A program made the translations under genes and the position numbers. Shown in pieces: positions 1-7,573 of a stretch of 22,522 nt of DNA. Where the stretch lies: the NCBI GenBank assembly GCA_002420105.1, contig DIHJ01000030.1:1-22522 (forward strand). The letters run 5' to 3'. The stretch is from Nitrospira sp. UBA5699. GTDB lineage: Bacteria > Nitrospirota > Nitrospiria > Nitrospirales > Nitrospiraceae. The notes below the pieces were generated by a model. That model worked only from the letters and a program-made list of their open reading frames with translations, searched no databases and was not told where the DNA came from. The stretch's first letter is position 1, and every line of letters starts with the position of its first letter.

Positions 1-3
1 AAA

Positions 4-352
4 GGGGGCGACCGGTTTCGACGGGGATACTGAAGTCACCGTTGCATGTCGAGCTCTCGGGGACTCGTAAAACTCCGGGAAAACGCAACTGCCAACCAAG
101 AACTGGCACTCGCAGCTTAATTAAGCTGTGACGTCATTCCATCTGAGGCCCGCGGGGGTGGAATGGCGCGATGCAGCGGGCTGGTCCGACGCCGGTGCTC
201 AGCGGCGGCGGACGAGACAATACTGGGCTAGCGGCTGTTCTAAGCCTGCCGATGGGCGTGGACGGCTGCGAAACTCAAACTATCGGCTACACATGTAGAT
301 GCGGTGCACGGACGATCTTCGGACGCGAGTTCAACTCTCGCCGCCTCCACCA
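4..352 (+). ncRNA. ssrA: tmRNA (transfer-messenger RNA)
   Basis: tmRNA rescues ribosomes stalled on broken messages and adds a degradation tag. The 5' end GGGGGCG (4-10) pairs with CGCCTCC (342-348), with one G-U pair, followed by discriminator A349 and an encoded CCA at 350-352. This makes the tRNA-like acceptor stem. The T-arm is visible as GTTCAACTC flanked by complementary bases near 328-340. The resume codon region lies near 85-91 and the tag frame ends in TAA at 118-120. The 5' domain sequence CGACCGGTTTCGACGGGG is typical of one-piece bacterial tmRNA, and the 349-nt length fits. The promoter lies upstream of the window. An open frame starting at 171 runs through the RNA and is a shadow. 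Confidence 0.96.
91..120 (+). other. tmRNA proteolysis-tag reading frame
   Basis: Reading from GCC at 91 gives ANQELALAA followed by TAA. This matches known tags, which start with Ala, often Ala-Asn, and end in ALAA or a similar ClpXP/Tsp-type degron. GCA at 85 is in frame and would give a longer tag (ATANQELALAA). GCC at 91 is preferred because the ACTGCCAAC context aligns with the usual resume-codon context GTCGCAAAC. A second in-frame TAA does not follow directly; the next codons are TTA AGC. Confidence 0.75.
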
Positions 353-494
353 AACCGCACTCCGTGCGTTCCGGCGGCTATTTTAGGTTTTATGGGAATT
401 GTTGCCGCCGGATAGAGTCTTCAACCCACATGTTCCCTTGAAGCTTGCGCATGCCGCCCGCTCGTTCCCCCTTTTCCCCTCCCATAACCGCGAA

Positions 495-524
495 TTGATT
501 CCACTCGCGACAGTTTGCTAGAAG
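495..524 (+). promoter_or_regulatory. possible sigma-70-type promoter for the heme-binding protein
   Basis: TTGATT at 495-500 and TAGAAG at 519-524 are separated by 18 bp, about 70 bp before the start codon at 597. Each box matches four of six consensus bases. The rest of 353-596 holds only weak dyads: CGCAC/GTGCG at 356-368 just after the tmRNA, and CCGGCGGC/GCCGCCGG at 371-378 and 404-411. These could help end tmRNA transcription, but no T-run follows either. Confidence 0.3.
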
Positions 525-596
525 GTGCGCTGACATCCTTCCCCTCGTCGCGGGCGGGAGGTGCCTTTGAACATTGTAATGAGAGAGGAACCCGCC

Positions 597-1160
597 ATGA
601 ACGACGATCTGATCAAGCATCTGGGTCCGTTAGCAGCCCTCGCCGGTGTCTGGGAGGGCGACAAGGGAGACGACGTGGCCCCTTCGGATGATCGGGGCAC
701 GGAACGCAACAAGTTTCGCGAGCGGATGACGTTCGAGCCGTTCGGCCCGACGATGAATCACGAGCAGCGCCTCTACGGCCTCCGGTACTCGACCGTCGCC
801 TGGCGGATAGGAGAAGAGGCGCCGTTCCACGAGGAAACCGGCTACTGGCTCTGGGATCCTGACGCCAAGCAGGTGCTCCGTTGTTTCATCGTGCCCCGCG
901 GCGTGACCGTGCTGGCCGGGGGAACGGCCGAACCGGACGCGAAGACGTTCGAGCTCTCGGCCGAGGCCGGGTCGGATACGTACGGGATCTGCTCGAACAA
1001 GTTCCTGGATCGTGAATTCAAGACCGTTCGCTATGAACTCACCGTCACCGTTCACGGACCCGACAGCTTCAGCTACAAGGAAGACACGCAACTGAGAATC
1101 AAGGGGCAGAAGGACATCTTCCACCATACGGACGCCAACAGGGTGAACCGGGTACGGTGA
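597..1160 (+). CDS. Nitrobindin-like heme-binding beta-barrel protein
   Basis: This 187-residue soluble protein resembles the bacterial nitrobindin/THAP4-C family, a ten-stranded barrel that binds heme and can react with nitric oxide or peroxynitrite. The N-terminal GVWEGDKGDD corresponds to the family's opening GxWxGxG-type strand. Alternating strand patterns run through to the HHTD near the C-terminus, where a His could be the proximal heme ligand. I cannot confirm that ligand by eye. The start at ATG 597 is chosen because GAGAGG sits about 7 bp upstream; an in-frame GTG at 561 lacks such a site. No signal peptide is present. The following gene is secreted and 133 bp away, so a functional link is not evident. 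In a nitrogen-cycle organism a NO-reactive heme protein would make sense, but that is inference. Confidence 0.75.
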   Translation: MNDDLIKHLGPLAALAGVWEGDKGDDVAPSDDRGTERNKFRERMTFEPFGPTMNHEQRLYGLRYSTVAWRIGEEAPFHEETGYWLWDPDAKQVLRCFIVPRGVTVLAGGTAEPDAKTFELSAEAGSDTYGICSNKFLDREFKTVRYELTVTVHGPDSFSYKEDTQLRIKGQKDIFHHTDANRVNRVR

Positions 1161-1293
1161 AGGCGCAGGAGAGATACGACGGCCCGGGATATTCCTCCCC
1201 ACCTCTAGATTTATCTTTGTCTTTTTCGGTAGGCTGAATCGGCGCGGCCGCGAGCATGCTGCTTGCCGGCTGACGAGGGGGGTCATTCTCTCT

Positions 1294-2439
1294 ATGAGCT
1301 GGGCCAGAAGGATCGTCACAGCCGCGCTGGCGGGTCTCGCACTCATGTCGTTGATGGCGAATCTCCCGGCATCGGCGACAGACGGTGCTCCGCCGAAGCC
1401 GGAGGCTCCCCCGGCAGCGGCGACCCCCCCTCCGCCGGCACCGCCGAAGCCCCATGCCACGGAGGCCGTTCCGCCGAAGGCGGAGGCTCAACAGGTCCCG
1501 GCACCTCCTCCGGCTCCGGCACCCTCGGTCGCCCCGAAACCGCGCCTCCCCGAAGCCGCCCCCCCGACAACGAAAACGGAGTCATCCCCTGCGGCGGTTC
1601 CCGCTCCGGCACCCCCACCCGCGCCGTCCAAGCCGCGCGCGCCGGAAGGCGAAACGAAGCCCCCTGCCAAGGCGCAGTCCGGCGGAGCACCGGCGTCCAA
1701 ACCCAACAGCGTCCCCCAGCCCCCTCCCGAGATCACGGGGAAGGACGGGGCTGCGATGGTCCTCGTTCCCGCCGGAGAGTTTTCCATGGGGAGCGACAAG
1801 GGCGATGATGACGAGCAACCGATCCACCGGGTGTTTCTCGACAGTTTCTATATCGACAAGTTCGAGGTGACGAACGGGCGGTTCGCCAAGTTCGTGGAAG
1901 CCATCCAGATCGAGCCCCCATGGGGTTTCGCGGACAAGGAAACACCTGTGGTGCATTCGGACAAGCCCGTTCGATGGGTCAATTGGATGGATGCGATGGG
2001 CTATTGTCTCTGGGCCGGAAAGCGGCTGCCCACCGAAGCGGAGTGGGAAAAAGCCGCTCGCGGAACGGACGGAAGGATCTATCCGTGGGGAAACGATCCG
2101 CCGACACCCGCCCATGCCGTGTTCGGATTGAAGGAAGGCGCCGACACGATCTCCGTGATCGGCAACCGCGAAAAGGGGAAAAGTCCCTACGGCGTCCACG
2201 ACATGGCGGGCAATCTCTATGAATGGACCCTCGATTGGTATGACGAAGGCTTCTACAACCAGAACCCCGCGATCAACCCGCGGGGGCCGGCGGAGGGCAC
2301 GGCGAAAGTGCAACGAGGAGGGTCGTACACGAACACCCCCTACAGACTGCGTTCGTCGTTCCGCACCAAGGGCGATCCCACCGAACACGATCCGAACGTC
2401 GGATTCCGTTGCGCGCAGGATGTTCCCAAACAGCCGTAG
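1294..2439 (+). CDS. Secreted SUMF1/FGE-sulfatase-fold protein with Pro/Ala-rich linker
   Basis: The 381-residue protein has a signal peptide (RR at 5-6, hydrophobic core 8-24, likely cleavage after ASA at 28). A linker of about 115 residues follows, made of Pro, Ala and Lys. The C-terminal formylglycine-generating-enzyme fold runs from about 150 to 378. Family hallmarks are the opening MVLVPAGEFSMGS, the middle AGKRLPTEAEWEKAARG, the PWG at about 267, HDMAGNLYEWT, QRGGS and the closing VGFRCA. The catalytic cysteine pair of true sulfatase-activating FGE is not apparent; the few cysteines sit at structural positions, so sulfatase activation is unlikely. Non-FGE members act as binding or C-type-lectin-like domains, or as accessory enzymes. 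The linker suggests the domain is held away from the envelope. A GAGGGGGG Shine-Dalgarno lies 12 bp before the ATG, slightly far. Confidence 0.85.
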   Translation: MSWARRIVTAALAGLALMSLMANLPASATDGAPPKPEAPPAAATPPPPAPPKPHATEAVPPKAEAQQVPAPPPAPAPSVAPKPRLPEAAPPTTKTESSPAAVPAPAPPPAPSKPRAPEGETKPPAKAQSGGAPASKPNSVPQPPPEITGKDGAAMVLVPAGEFSMGSDKGDDDEQPIHRVFLDSFYIDKFEVTNGRFAKFVEAIQIEPPWGFADKETPVVHSDKPVRWVNWMDAMGYCLWAGKRLPTEAEWEKAARGTDGRIYPWGNDPPTPAHAVFGLKEGADTISVIGNREKGKSPYGVHDMAGNLYEWTLDWYDEGFYNQNPAINPRGPAEGTAKVQRGGSYTNTPYRLRSSFRTKGDPTEHDPNVGFRCAQDVPKQP

Positions 2440-2475
2440 GCCCCGCCGGCCTCCCCGTCCGGTCTGCCGCAGCGC

Positions 2476-2964
2476 TTACGCGATCTCCGCCGCGGCCACC
2501 CCTTTCCGATACGTGGAGTAGACGTAGACGGGAATTCCGGCATCGCCCAGCGTCTGCTCGATCAACGGCCTGACCTGGTCCCAGGACAGCCCGCCGACGC
2601 CGGTGGCCAGGCGCGGGAGCGCAAGGCTGGTGATCTGTTGCGCGGCGATTTCCTTTTTCAGCGCCTGGAGGACGTGGTTGAGATACGGGATCGTCGCCTT
2701 GCCCGGCGTGCCCCGTCGGTCCTCGGCCGGCTCCTGCGTGAAGAGGTTGACGATGACCGGCGATCCCGGGCCTTTCCAGCTCCAGAGGGAACCGGGTTTG
2801 GGATTGTATGTCTGGCAGTAATGCCGGAAATCCTTGTACATCCCGGGCCACTGCTCGCGAAGCGACAGAGCCAACCCCTGCTTGAAATCGTCGTGAGGGG
2901 CGATCCCGTGGGCGATGGCATAGGCTTTGGTCAACAGAATATCTCCCGCGACTTCCTTGATCAT
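2476..2964 (-). CDS. Macro-domain (ADP-ribose-binding) protein
   Basis: This 162-residue single-domain protein starts IKEVAGDILL, the classic macro-domain first strand (GD followed by hydrophobic residues and an early Ala/His stretch). It ends with LALPRLATGVGGLSWDQV, the glycine-rich loop and following helix that cradle the distal ribose and diphosphate. Macro domains bind or hydrolyse ADP-ribose, O-acetyl-ADP-ribose or ADP-ribosylated nucleic acids and proteins. The variant seen here (HGIAPHDDFKQGLA, then SLWSWKG) looks closer to the Poa1p/DarG/ALC1-like branch than to classic MacroD, but this is judgement by eye. The start at ATG 2964 is supported by AAGGGAG 10-14 bp upstream; a longer open frame upstream is antisense to the next gene. 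It converges with the SUMF1-like gene (36-bp gap). No toxin partner is adjacent, so a DarTG-type system is not supported. Confidence 0.82.
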   Translation of the reverse strand: MIKEVAGDILLTKAYAIAHGIAPHDDFKQGLALSLREQWPGMYKDFRHYCQTYNPKPGSLWSWKGPGSPVIVNLFTQEPAEDRRGTPGKATIPYLNHVLQALKKEIAAQQITSLALPRLATGVGGLSWDQVRPLIEQTLGDAGIPVYVYSTYRKGVAAAEIA

Positions 2965-3050
2965 GATCGACAGACTCCCTTGTGGTGATACGGCATGACG
3001 TCTGACGGCAAGATAACGATTGGCGGCGAGTGGGTCAAGGGAGCGGTGTT

Positions 3051-4103
3051 TCAGGGTCGCGCTTCGAGAACCAGATTGAACGGGGTCTGGGTCGCGCGGC
3101 GGAACCGGGTAAACCCTCCCTTCAGCGCGACCTCCCGCAACCGCGCTTCCCCGGCCTGAGCGCCCAGGGCGGGACCGTTGTAGGCCAACGAGGCCGGCAC
3201 GCAGATCATGGTCGAGGCGGCGTAGAAGACGCGCCCGACCGGATTGAAGTTCTCTTCCACCCGGTCGTTGGCGAAGGGCTCCACGATCATCCAGGCGCCG
3301 TCCGGCGCCAGCGTCTTCTTCACGTGCCTGGCGGCGCCGACCGGATCGCCCATGTCGTGGAGGCAGTCGAAGTGAGCCACGAGCGCGTAGTTCTTGCCGG
3401 GATAGTTCGTCGATTTGGCCACGTCGAACTTTACGTTCTTCAACCCCGCCTCCTTCGCCCGCTTGCGCGCCGTCAGGATCGAAGGCTTGTGATAATCGAA
3501 GCCGATGAACGTGGAGCGGGGATAGGCTTTGGCCATGATGATGGTGGAGGCGCCGAAGCCGCAGCCGACGTCGGCGACCGTGACCCCCGCCTTGAGTTTG
3601 GCCTCCACTCCGTCGAGGGCGGGAATCCAATTGGCCACGAGATTGCCGAGATAGTTGGGGCGGAAGAACCGTTCGGTCCCCTCGAACAGCCGATGGTCGT
3701 GCTCGCCCCATCCCAATCCTTTTCCGGTCTTGAAGCGCTGTTCGATTTTCGGGTTGGCGGAAAACGCGGCGGCGATCACCTGGAAGGCGCCGGGGAGGAA
3801 ACAGGGGCTGTTTTCATCGGCGAGGGCCAGGGCCTGTTCCTCGGGAAGCGTATAGCGGCCGGTGCCCGGATCGTAGGCGACGTAGTCTCCGGCGGCCTGG
3901 TTGCCGAGCCATTCGCGCACGTAGCGTTCCGTCGTCTTCGTCGCCTTGGCGAGTTCCTGCGGCGTGACCGCGCCCAGCTTCGCCATGGCCCGATAGAGCC
4001 CGAGCCTGTCGCCGAGCAGCACCATGTTGGCGCTCATTGCGGCGCCGATGTCCCCCACCGCCTTGCCCATGAACGCGATCAGCTTGTCCTGATCGATCGC
4101 CAT
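3051..4103 (-). CDS. Class I SAM-dependent methyltransferase with N-terminal winged helix
   Basis: The 350-residue protein has two parts. Residues 1-95 form a helical, winged-helix-like dimerisation region (LGLYRAMAKLGAVTPQELAKATKTTERYVREWL), as in Rv2258c-type and O-methyltransferase-type enzymes. Residues about 170-290 are the Rossmann-like methyltransferase core: motif I VADVGCGFG at 176-184, an acidic residue at the end of strand 2 (GFDYHKP), then HFDCLHDMGDP as motif II/IV and GAWMIVEPF as motif VI. These bind S-adenosylmethionine; the acceptor substrate cannot be read from sequence. The start ATG 4103 follows a strong AAGGAGG. An 86-bp gap precedes the macro-domain gene on the same strand, so co-transcription is possible. 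Confidence 0.85.
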   Translation of the reverse strand: MAIDQDKLIAFMGKAVGDIGAAMSANMVLLGDRLGLYRAMAKLGAVTPQELAKATKTTERYVREWLGNQAAGDYVAYDPGTGRYTLPEEQALALADENSPCFLPGAFQVIAAAFSANPKIEQRFKTGKGLGWGEHDHRLFEGTERFFRPNYLGNLVANWIPALDGVEAKLKAGVTVADVGCGFGASTIIMAKAYPRSTFIGFDYHKPSILTARKRAKEAGLKNVKFDVAKSTNYPGKNYALVAHFDCLHDMGDPVGAARHVKKTLAPDGAWMIVEPFANDRVEENFNPVGRVFYAASTMICVPASLAYNGPALGAQAGEARLREVALKGGFTRFRRATQTPFNLVLEARP

Positions 4104-4221
4104 AATGCCGCCTCCTTTGTATCGCGCGCCGGTATTTTTTGCCTTTCCCGCAGGACTGTCAAGATGGCGCGCGGCCGCCGCGGTCCTCGAAGCAGGAGCG
4201 TCCAGCGGAAACGGGCCGGAT

Positions 4222-4251
4222 TTGAGTTTGGACGCAGGGGTTGCATACACT
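4222..4251 (+). promoter_or_regulatory. Candidate promoter of the PPK2 gene
   Basis: TTGAGT (4222-4227) and TACACT (4246-4251) are spaced by 18 bp and lie about 62 bp before the start codon at 4313. Each box matches four of six consensus positions. The 209-bp divergent region between the methyltransferase and this gene shows no other clear signal. Confidence 0.4.
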
Positions 4252-4312
4252 GGACGCGCCGTCTGTCCCTGCAGGGCCGCCGATTCCATCTCATGCGAGG
4301 AGGGACCGTGAC

Positions 4313-5131
4313 ATGAAACAGTACCGAGTGAAGCCGGCGAGGAAATTGTCGCTGAAGCGGTTCGACCCCGACGAGACCGGAGACTACAAGAAAAACGACG
4401 ACGGAAAGGCCGCGGCGAAGGCGAAAACGGAGCAGGCTATCGCCCGGATCAGCCGGCTGCAGGAACGGCTGTATGCGAACGGGAAGCAGTCGCTGCTCAT
4501 CGTCTTGCAGGGGATGGACACGAGCGGGAAGGACGGAACGATCCGCAGCGTCATGTCGGGCGTGAACCCGCAGGGTTGCAAAGTCGTGTCGTTCAAGACG
4601 CCGACGGCGAAAGAACTGGCCCATGACTTTCTCTGGCGCGTGCACCAGGAGGCGCCGGCCAAGGGACAGATCGGCATTTTCAACCGGTCGCACTATGAGG
4701 ACGTGCTGATCACCCGCGTCCACAAGATGATTTCGGACAAGGTGGCGGCGCAGCGATTGCGCCAGATCAAGGAGTTCGAAGGCCTGTTGACGGAGAACGG
4801 GACGACCGTGCTCAAGTTCTTCCTTCACATCTCGAAAGAGGAGCAGAAGGAGCGTCTGGAAGCGAGGATTCACGATCCCGAGAAGCGGTGGAAGTGGAAC
4901 TCCGGCGACCTCGAGGAGCGGAAACTGTGGAGCGAGTACATGAAGGCCTTCGAAGACGTGATGGCGGCCACGAGCACGGACCGGAATCCCTGGTACATCG
5001 TGCCCGCGAACCGGAAATGGTACCGGAACCTCGTCGTCGCCGACCGCGTGGCGGATGCGCTCGAGGACATGAAACTCACGACGCCGCCGGCGCCGGACGG
5101 TGTGGATTTCGATACACTGACGATCGTCTGA
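4313..5131 (+). CDS. PPK2-family polyphosphate:nucleotide phosphotransferase
   Basis: This 272-residue cytoplasmic enzyme transfers phosphate between polyphosphate and nucleotides. Walker A GMDTSGKDG is at 67-75. The Walker B region GIFNRSHYEDVLITRVH follows at about 121-137, and the lid module ARIHDPEKRWKW with its conserved Arg/Lys residues is at 184-195. An N-terminal basic tail of about 40 residues (VKPARKLSLKRFDPDETG) precedes the P-loop domain. Single-domain length and these motifs fit the short PPK2 group (class I or III); which nucleotide it phosphorylates, NMP or NDP, is not certain. The start follows GAGGAGGG. A polyphosphate-driven nucleotide kinase would provide NTP regeneration under energy stress. 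A further open frame begins directly after the stop, but the real downstream start is later. Confidence 0.9.
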   Translation: MKQYRVKPARKLSLKRFDPDETGDYKKNDDGKAAAKAKTEQAIARISRLQERLYANGKQSLLIVLQGMDTSGKDGTIRSVMSGVNPQGCKVVSFKTPTAKELAHDFLWRVHQEAPAKGQIGIFNRSHYEDVLITRVHKMISDKVAAQRLRQIKEFEGLLTENGTTVLKFFLHISKEEQKERLEARIHDPEKRWKWNSGDLEERKLWSEYMKAFEDVMAATSTDRNPWYIVPANRKWYRNLVVADRVADALEDMKLTTPPAPDGVDFDTLTIV

Positions 5132-5222
5132 ATGCGGCGTCGCCGTCTTGACCCTCCGGCCGATGTTCAGTCGGGTGTCTCCCGATCCTCGTCACCCATA
5201 CATACAGGAAAGGAACGTCGTC

Positions 5223-5470
5223 ATGGTCAATCGTATGACGGTCCCCGCGGCGGCACGCTCATGCTGTGTGCGGGCCCGGTGTCCGCGCAGGGGATCCCGC
5301 AACCCGGCGATATGCAGCAGCGACTGGAGCAGGGGATGAGTCAGACGAAGCGCGCGACAAGCGAATCGGCCGCCGGCGCGGCGCAGAGTTCCCGCGAGAT
5401 GAAATCCGAGGCGGAAAAGAAGATGGAAGATACCGCGGGTCAGCACAAGAGCCAGGCGGAGGGAAAATGA
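5223..5470 (+). CDS. Small secreted Ala/Lys/Glu-rich protein, apparently frameshifted in its signal peptide
   Basis: Function unknown. ATG 5223 has a good ribosome site (GGAAAGGAAC) and opens MVNRMTVPAAA, but this frame stops at 5339 after low-quality Arg/Cys-rich sequence. The other frame, read from ATG 5261, gives MLCAGPVSAQGIPQPGDMQQ and continues as a helical, charged tail (MKSEAEKKMEDTAGQHKSQAEGK) to the stop at 5470. Joining the two with one extra base between about 5241 and 5260 would give a standard signal peptide ending VSA-Q. Either a base is missing from the assembly (candidate runs are CCCC and GCGGCGG), the gene is truly broken, or translation starts at 5261 with a shortened leader. 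The mature part would be about 65 residues, probably periplasmic. Confidence 0.5.
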
Positions 5471-5540
5471 CGGAAGAGATTGAAAAAGCGAAACGAAAGG
5501 CCCGGGGCCTCGGCCGATGAGCACCGGCTTCCCCTCCACT

Positions 5541-5567
5541 GCCCATTGACAACATCTTCTAATGGGC
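5541..5567. repeat. Short inverted repeat downstream of the small secreted gene
   Basis: GCCCATT (5541-5547) and AATGGGC (5561-5567) form a perfect 7-bp stem with a 13-base loop. No T-run follows, so termination is uncertain. The same stretch contains TTGACA at 5546-5551, and TACGAG at 5569-5574 after a 17-bp spacer, a possible weak promoter reading rightward. Confidence 0.4.
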
Positions 5568-5711
5568 GTACGAGGGACTTGCGGCCCATCTATTCCCATG
5601 GAAGTTCGAGAGATCGGGCAGACCGCGCGGCTGTCATCCAGGTCTCTCGGTGACTTCGCCAAGAGAGGAGGGTGGATTTATGGACGACGCGACTCCACCT
5701 GGTCCGTCAGG

Positions 5712-5734
5712 CCCGCCGATGCGAGGGCGGGTTT
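5712..5734 (+). terminator. Possible short intrinsic terminator
   Basis: CCCGCC (5712-5717), an 8-base loop and GGCGGG (5726-5731) are followed by TTTCTC. The stem is short but fully GC. It lies inside a 23-codon open frame (5680-5751) that has a good GAGGAGGG site before its ATG. No gene is established in 5471-6087, so what this would terminate is open: a small RNA or a short peptide message. Confidence 0.3.
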
Positions 5735-5960
5735 CTCGTCGGTCGTGCTAGCCGGTTCTCCGCGGGCTGTGCTCAGATGGCACCAATGACCAACCGGATA
5801 TCAGCCTGATCAGGGAGGAGAATCAGCCGCTGGTGCGAGGAACACAAGCGCCCGGGATTGACGACGTCTCCCCCGACTGGAAACGTGCCGGATCTTGCTT
5901 CGCGCGGGTCTCACGGGCCGCGACAACCCATTCCTGAATTCCGGCGTCCTAAGCGCCACC

Positions 5961-5998
5961 CACGGGCGACCTCCCACCATAGTGCAAGGTCGCCCGTG
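5961..5998. repeat. 12-bp inverted repeat
   Basis: CACGGGCGACCT (5961-5972) and its exact complement (5987-5998) flank a 14-base loop. It lies immediately before the 125-bp palindrome. It could form a strong hairpin on either strand but lacks a T-run. Apart from this, the repeat at 6006 and the hairpins above, the roughly 600 bp between 5471 and 6087 show no recognisable gene. Confidence 0.6.
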
Positions 5999-6005
5999 CT
6001 GTTTC

Positions 6006-6130
6006 GCAGGCTGTTGAAAAAGCCCGCCAGCGGCGTTCTCGCATCGTTCAGAACCTCAACGTACCCCAGAGGGTACGATTCGGTCCTTCACTCGCTGCGG
6101 CCTTGCTGCCGGACTTTTTGAGCAGCCTGC
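6006..6130. repeat. 125-bp imperfect palindromic repeat, copy 1
   Basis: Ends GCAGGCTG (6006-6013) and CAGCCTGC (6123-6130) are complementary. The arms continue to pair imperfectly through a TGAAAAAG/CTTTTTGA block to a central GTACCC/GGGTAC stem around CAGAG near 6061-6075. It matches the reverse complement of the copy at 20515-20639 in length and in most internal blocks: GAGGCCGCAG-like, GCGAGAACG-like and the CTTTTTCAAC end. It carries no open frame of its own and resembles a REP-like or miniature interspersed element. Its left half contains the stop and last codons of the adjacent permease. Confidence 0.85.
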
Positions 6131-7488
6131 AATTCTCTTGTCTTTGAAGATCTTTGCCAGAAATAGTAGAACGGAATCCCGCTGAGCACCGTCGCAGCCC
6201 CGTAGAGGGATTCGGCGGGCCGCTGGATCACGCTGGCGAGGACCAGGGCGAAGGCCCCCGTGACCAAAATCGCCGGCAGGACGGGATACAGCGGGGCGCG
6301 GTAATGAAGGCTGCGGCCGGACTCTCCCCGGCGAAGACGAAAGAGCGCGGACAGGGTCAGGGCCATGAAAAAGGCAAGGACCAATCCGCTGTAGACGAGC
6401 AGCTGTTCGAACGTGCCGCTGAGAATGAGCGCGGAAGCCCAGCAGGTCTGAAACAGAATGGCCCGGGCCGGCACTCCCGTGCGGGGGTTGCGTGTCGCGA
6501 GCCAGGGGCTGATCGCGCCGTCCCGCGCCATGGCCCAGTACACGCGGGGGCCCGCCCAGGTCATGGCGCTGACCGCGCCCGCGATGGAGAGGCAGAGGAT
6601 GAAGGCGACGACGCGGCCGCTGCCGGACCCCCAGAGGGCCGACGCGACCTTTTCCGCCACGGGTACGATCGGTTCCTGGGCCAGCGACGCGATCGAGAGC
6701 GCGGAGAGATACACAACGTTCAGGAGTACGTACACGGCCGTCACGAAGATCGTCCCCCCGATCATGACCCGCGGCAACGTCCGTTCCGGGTCGGTGATCT
6801 CGGCGGCGATGAAGCCCGCGACATTCCAGCCCAGGTAACAGTAGATGACGATCACCAGCGCGACCGCAGTGGCGCCGGGAGCCGGATGGGCCTGTTGCGG
6901 GACGGCGGCAAGGAGTTCCCAACGGCCCGCGACCGTGTACAGCCCGGCGAGTATCAATCCTCCGATGGCCAGCACTTTGATGCTGGTGATCAGGCGCTGC
7001 AGCAGGCCTCCGGTTCCGATCCCTCTGCAGTGAACCAGCGTGACGATCCAGAGCAGGGCCAACGACAAACCCGTCGCGTGCCAGCCCTGCCCGTCTTCGA
7101 CGGGGATCACGCGCAAGGCATAGGAGGAAAAGCTGATGGCCGAGGCGGCGACCGCCGCGCCGAACCCGATCGTGAAGGACGTCCATCCGCTCAGAAAGGC
7201 CACCAACGATCCGTAGGTCTCGCGCAGGTACACGTAATCGCCTCCGGCATGCGGGAGCCGTGAACCGAGCTCGCCATAGATCATCGCCCCGCCGATTGCG
7301 AACAGGCCTCCGACGCTCCAGAGCAGGAGGATCAGCAGAGGGTCTCCGAGGTCCCGGGCCATCAATCCCGTGGTGGTGAAGATGCCGCCCCCGATGATGT
7401 TGCTGACGAGGAGGCAGACGGCGGTGAACCAGCCGATGGTCGCATGCGGGGGATCGGGGCGCCGGCTCGAAGCGGGAGGCGGGGTCAT
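6088..7488 (-). CDS. APC-superfamily amino-acid permease
   Basis: The 466-residue inner-membrane protein has about 12 hydrophobic segments. The first carries SNIIGGGIFTTTG, the broken helix 1 of amino acid-polyamine-organocation transporters that binds the substrate amino group. GAMIYGELGSRLPHAGGDYVYLRETYG (helix 3 region) is the second family signature. It most likely imports or exchanges amino acids by proton coupling or antiport; the substrate is not readable. ATG 7488 is chosen because the homologous part begins just after it; longer upstream sequence is antisense to the divergent ParB-like gene. The ribosome site is weak (GGGGGG about 12 bp upstream). The last about 14 residues (LQAAQKVRQQGRSE) are encoded inside the 125-bp palindrome, so the native C-terminus has probably been replaced. 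Confidence 0.88.
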   Translation of the reverse strand: MTPPPASSRRPDPPHATIGWFTAVCLLVSNIIGGGIFTTTGLMARDLGDPLLILLLWSVGGLFAIGGAMIYGELGSRLPHAGGDYVYLRETYGSLVAFLSGWTSFTIGFGAAVAASAISFSSYALRVIPVEDGQGWHATGLSLALLWIVTLVHCRGIGTGGLLQRLITSIKVLAIGGLILAGLYTVAGRWELLAAVPQQAHPAPGATAVALVIVIYCYLGWNVAGFIAAEITDPERTLPRVMIGGTIFVTAVYVLLNVVYLSALSIASLAQEPIVPVAEKVASALWGSGSGRVVAFILCLSIAGAVSAMTWAGPRVYWAMARDGAISPWLATRNPRTGVPARAILFQTCWASALILSGTFEQLLVYSGLVLAFFMALTLSALFRLRRGESGRSLHYRAPLYPVLPAILVTGAFALVLASVIQRPAESLYGAATVLSGIPFYYFWQRSSKTRELQAAQKVRQQGRSE

Positions 7489-7573
7489 GGGTGCGTCAGT
7501 GTAATCCCCCCGTCCGGGGAATTGCGAGCGCGGCGCTTTCCTTTTCCGGCTCCGCTCGCATACCATAGGCGCC

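Noticed and set aside
171..386. 71-codon open frame inside the tmRNA region.
   Set aside because: It overlaps structured tmRNA including its 3' acceptor end and CCA.
1384..1740. Tandem-repeat array or CRISPR-like structure in the Pro/Ala-rich stretch.
   Set aside because: The periodicity comes from CCG/GCC codons for a Pro/Ala linker. There are no constant repeats separated by unique spacers.
2476..2964. Macro-domain protein as the antitoxin of a DarTG-like system.
   Set aside because: No DarT-like ADP-ribosyltransferase is adjacent; neighbours are a methyltransferase and a secreted SUMF1-like protein.
5467..5520. 17-codon frame (MTEEIEKAKRKARGLGR) overlapping the stop of the small secreted gene.
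   Set aside because: The GGAGGG site is good, but the peptide is too short and featureless to support as a gene.
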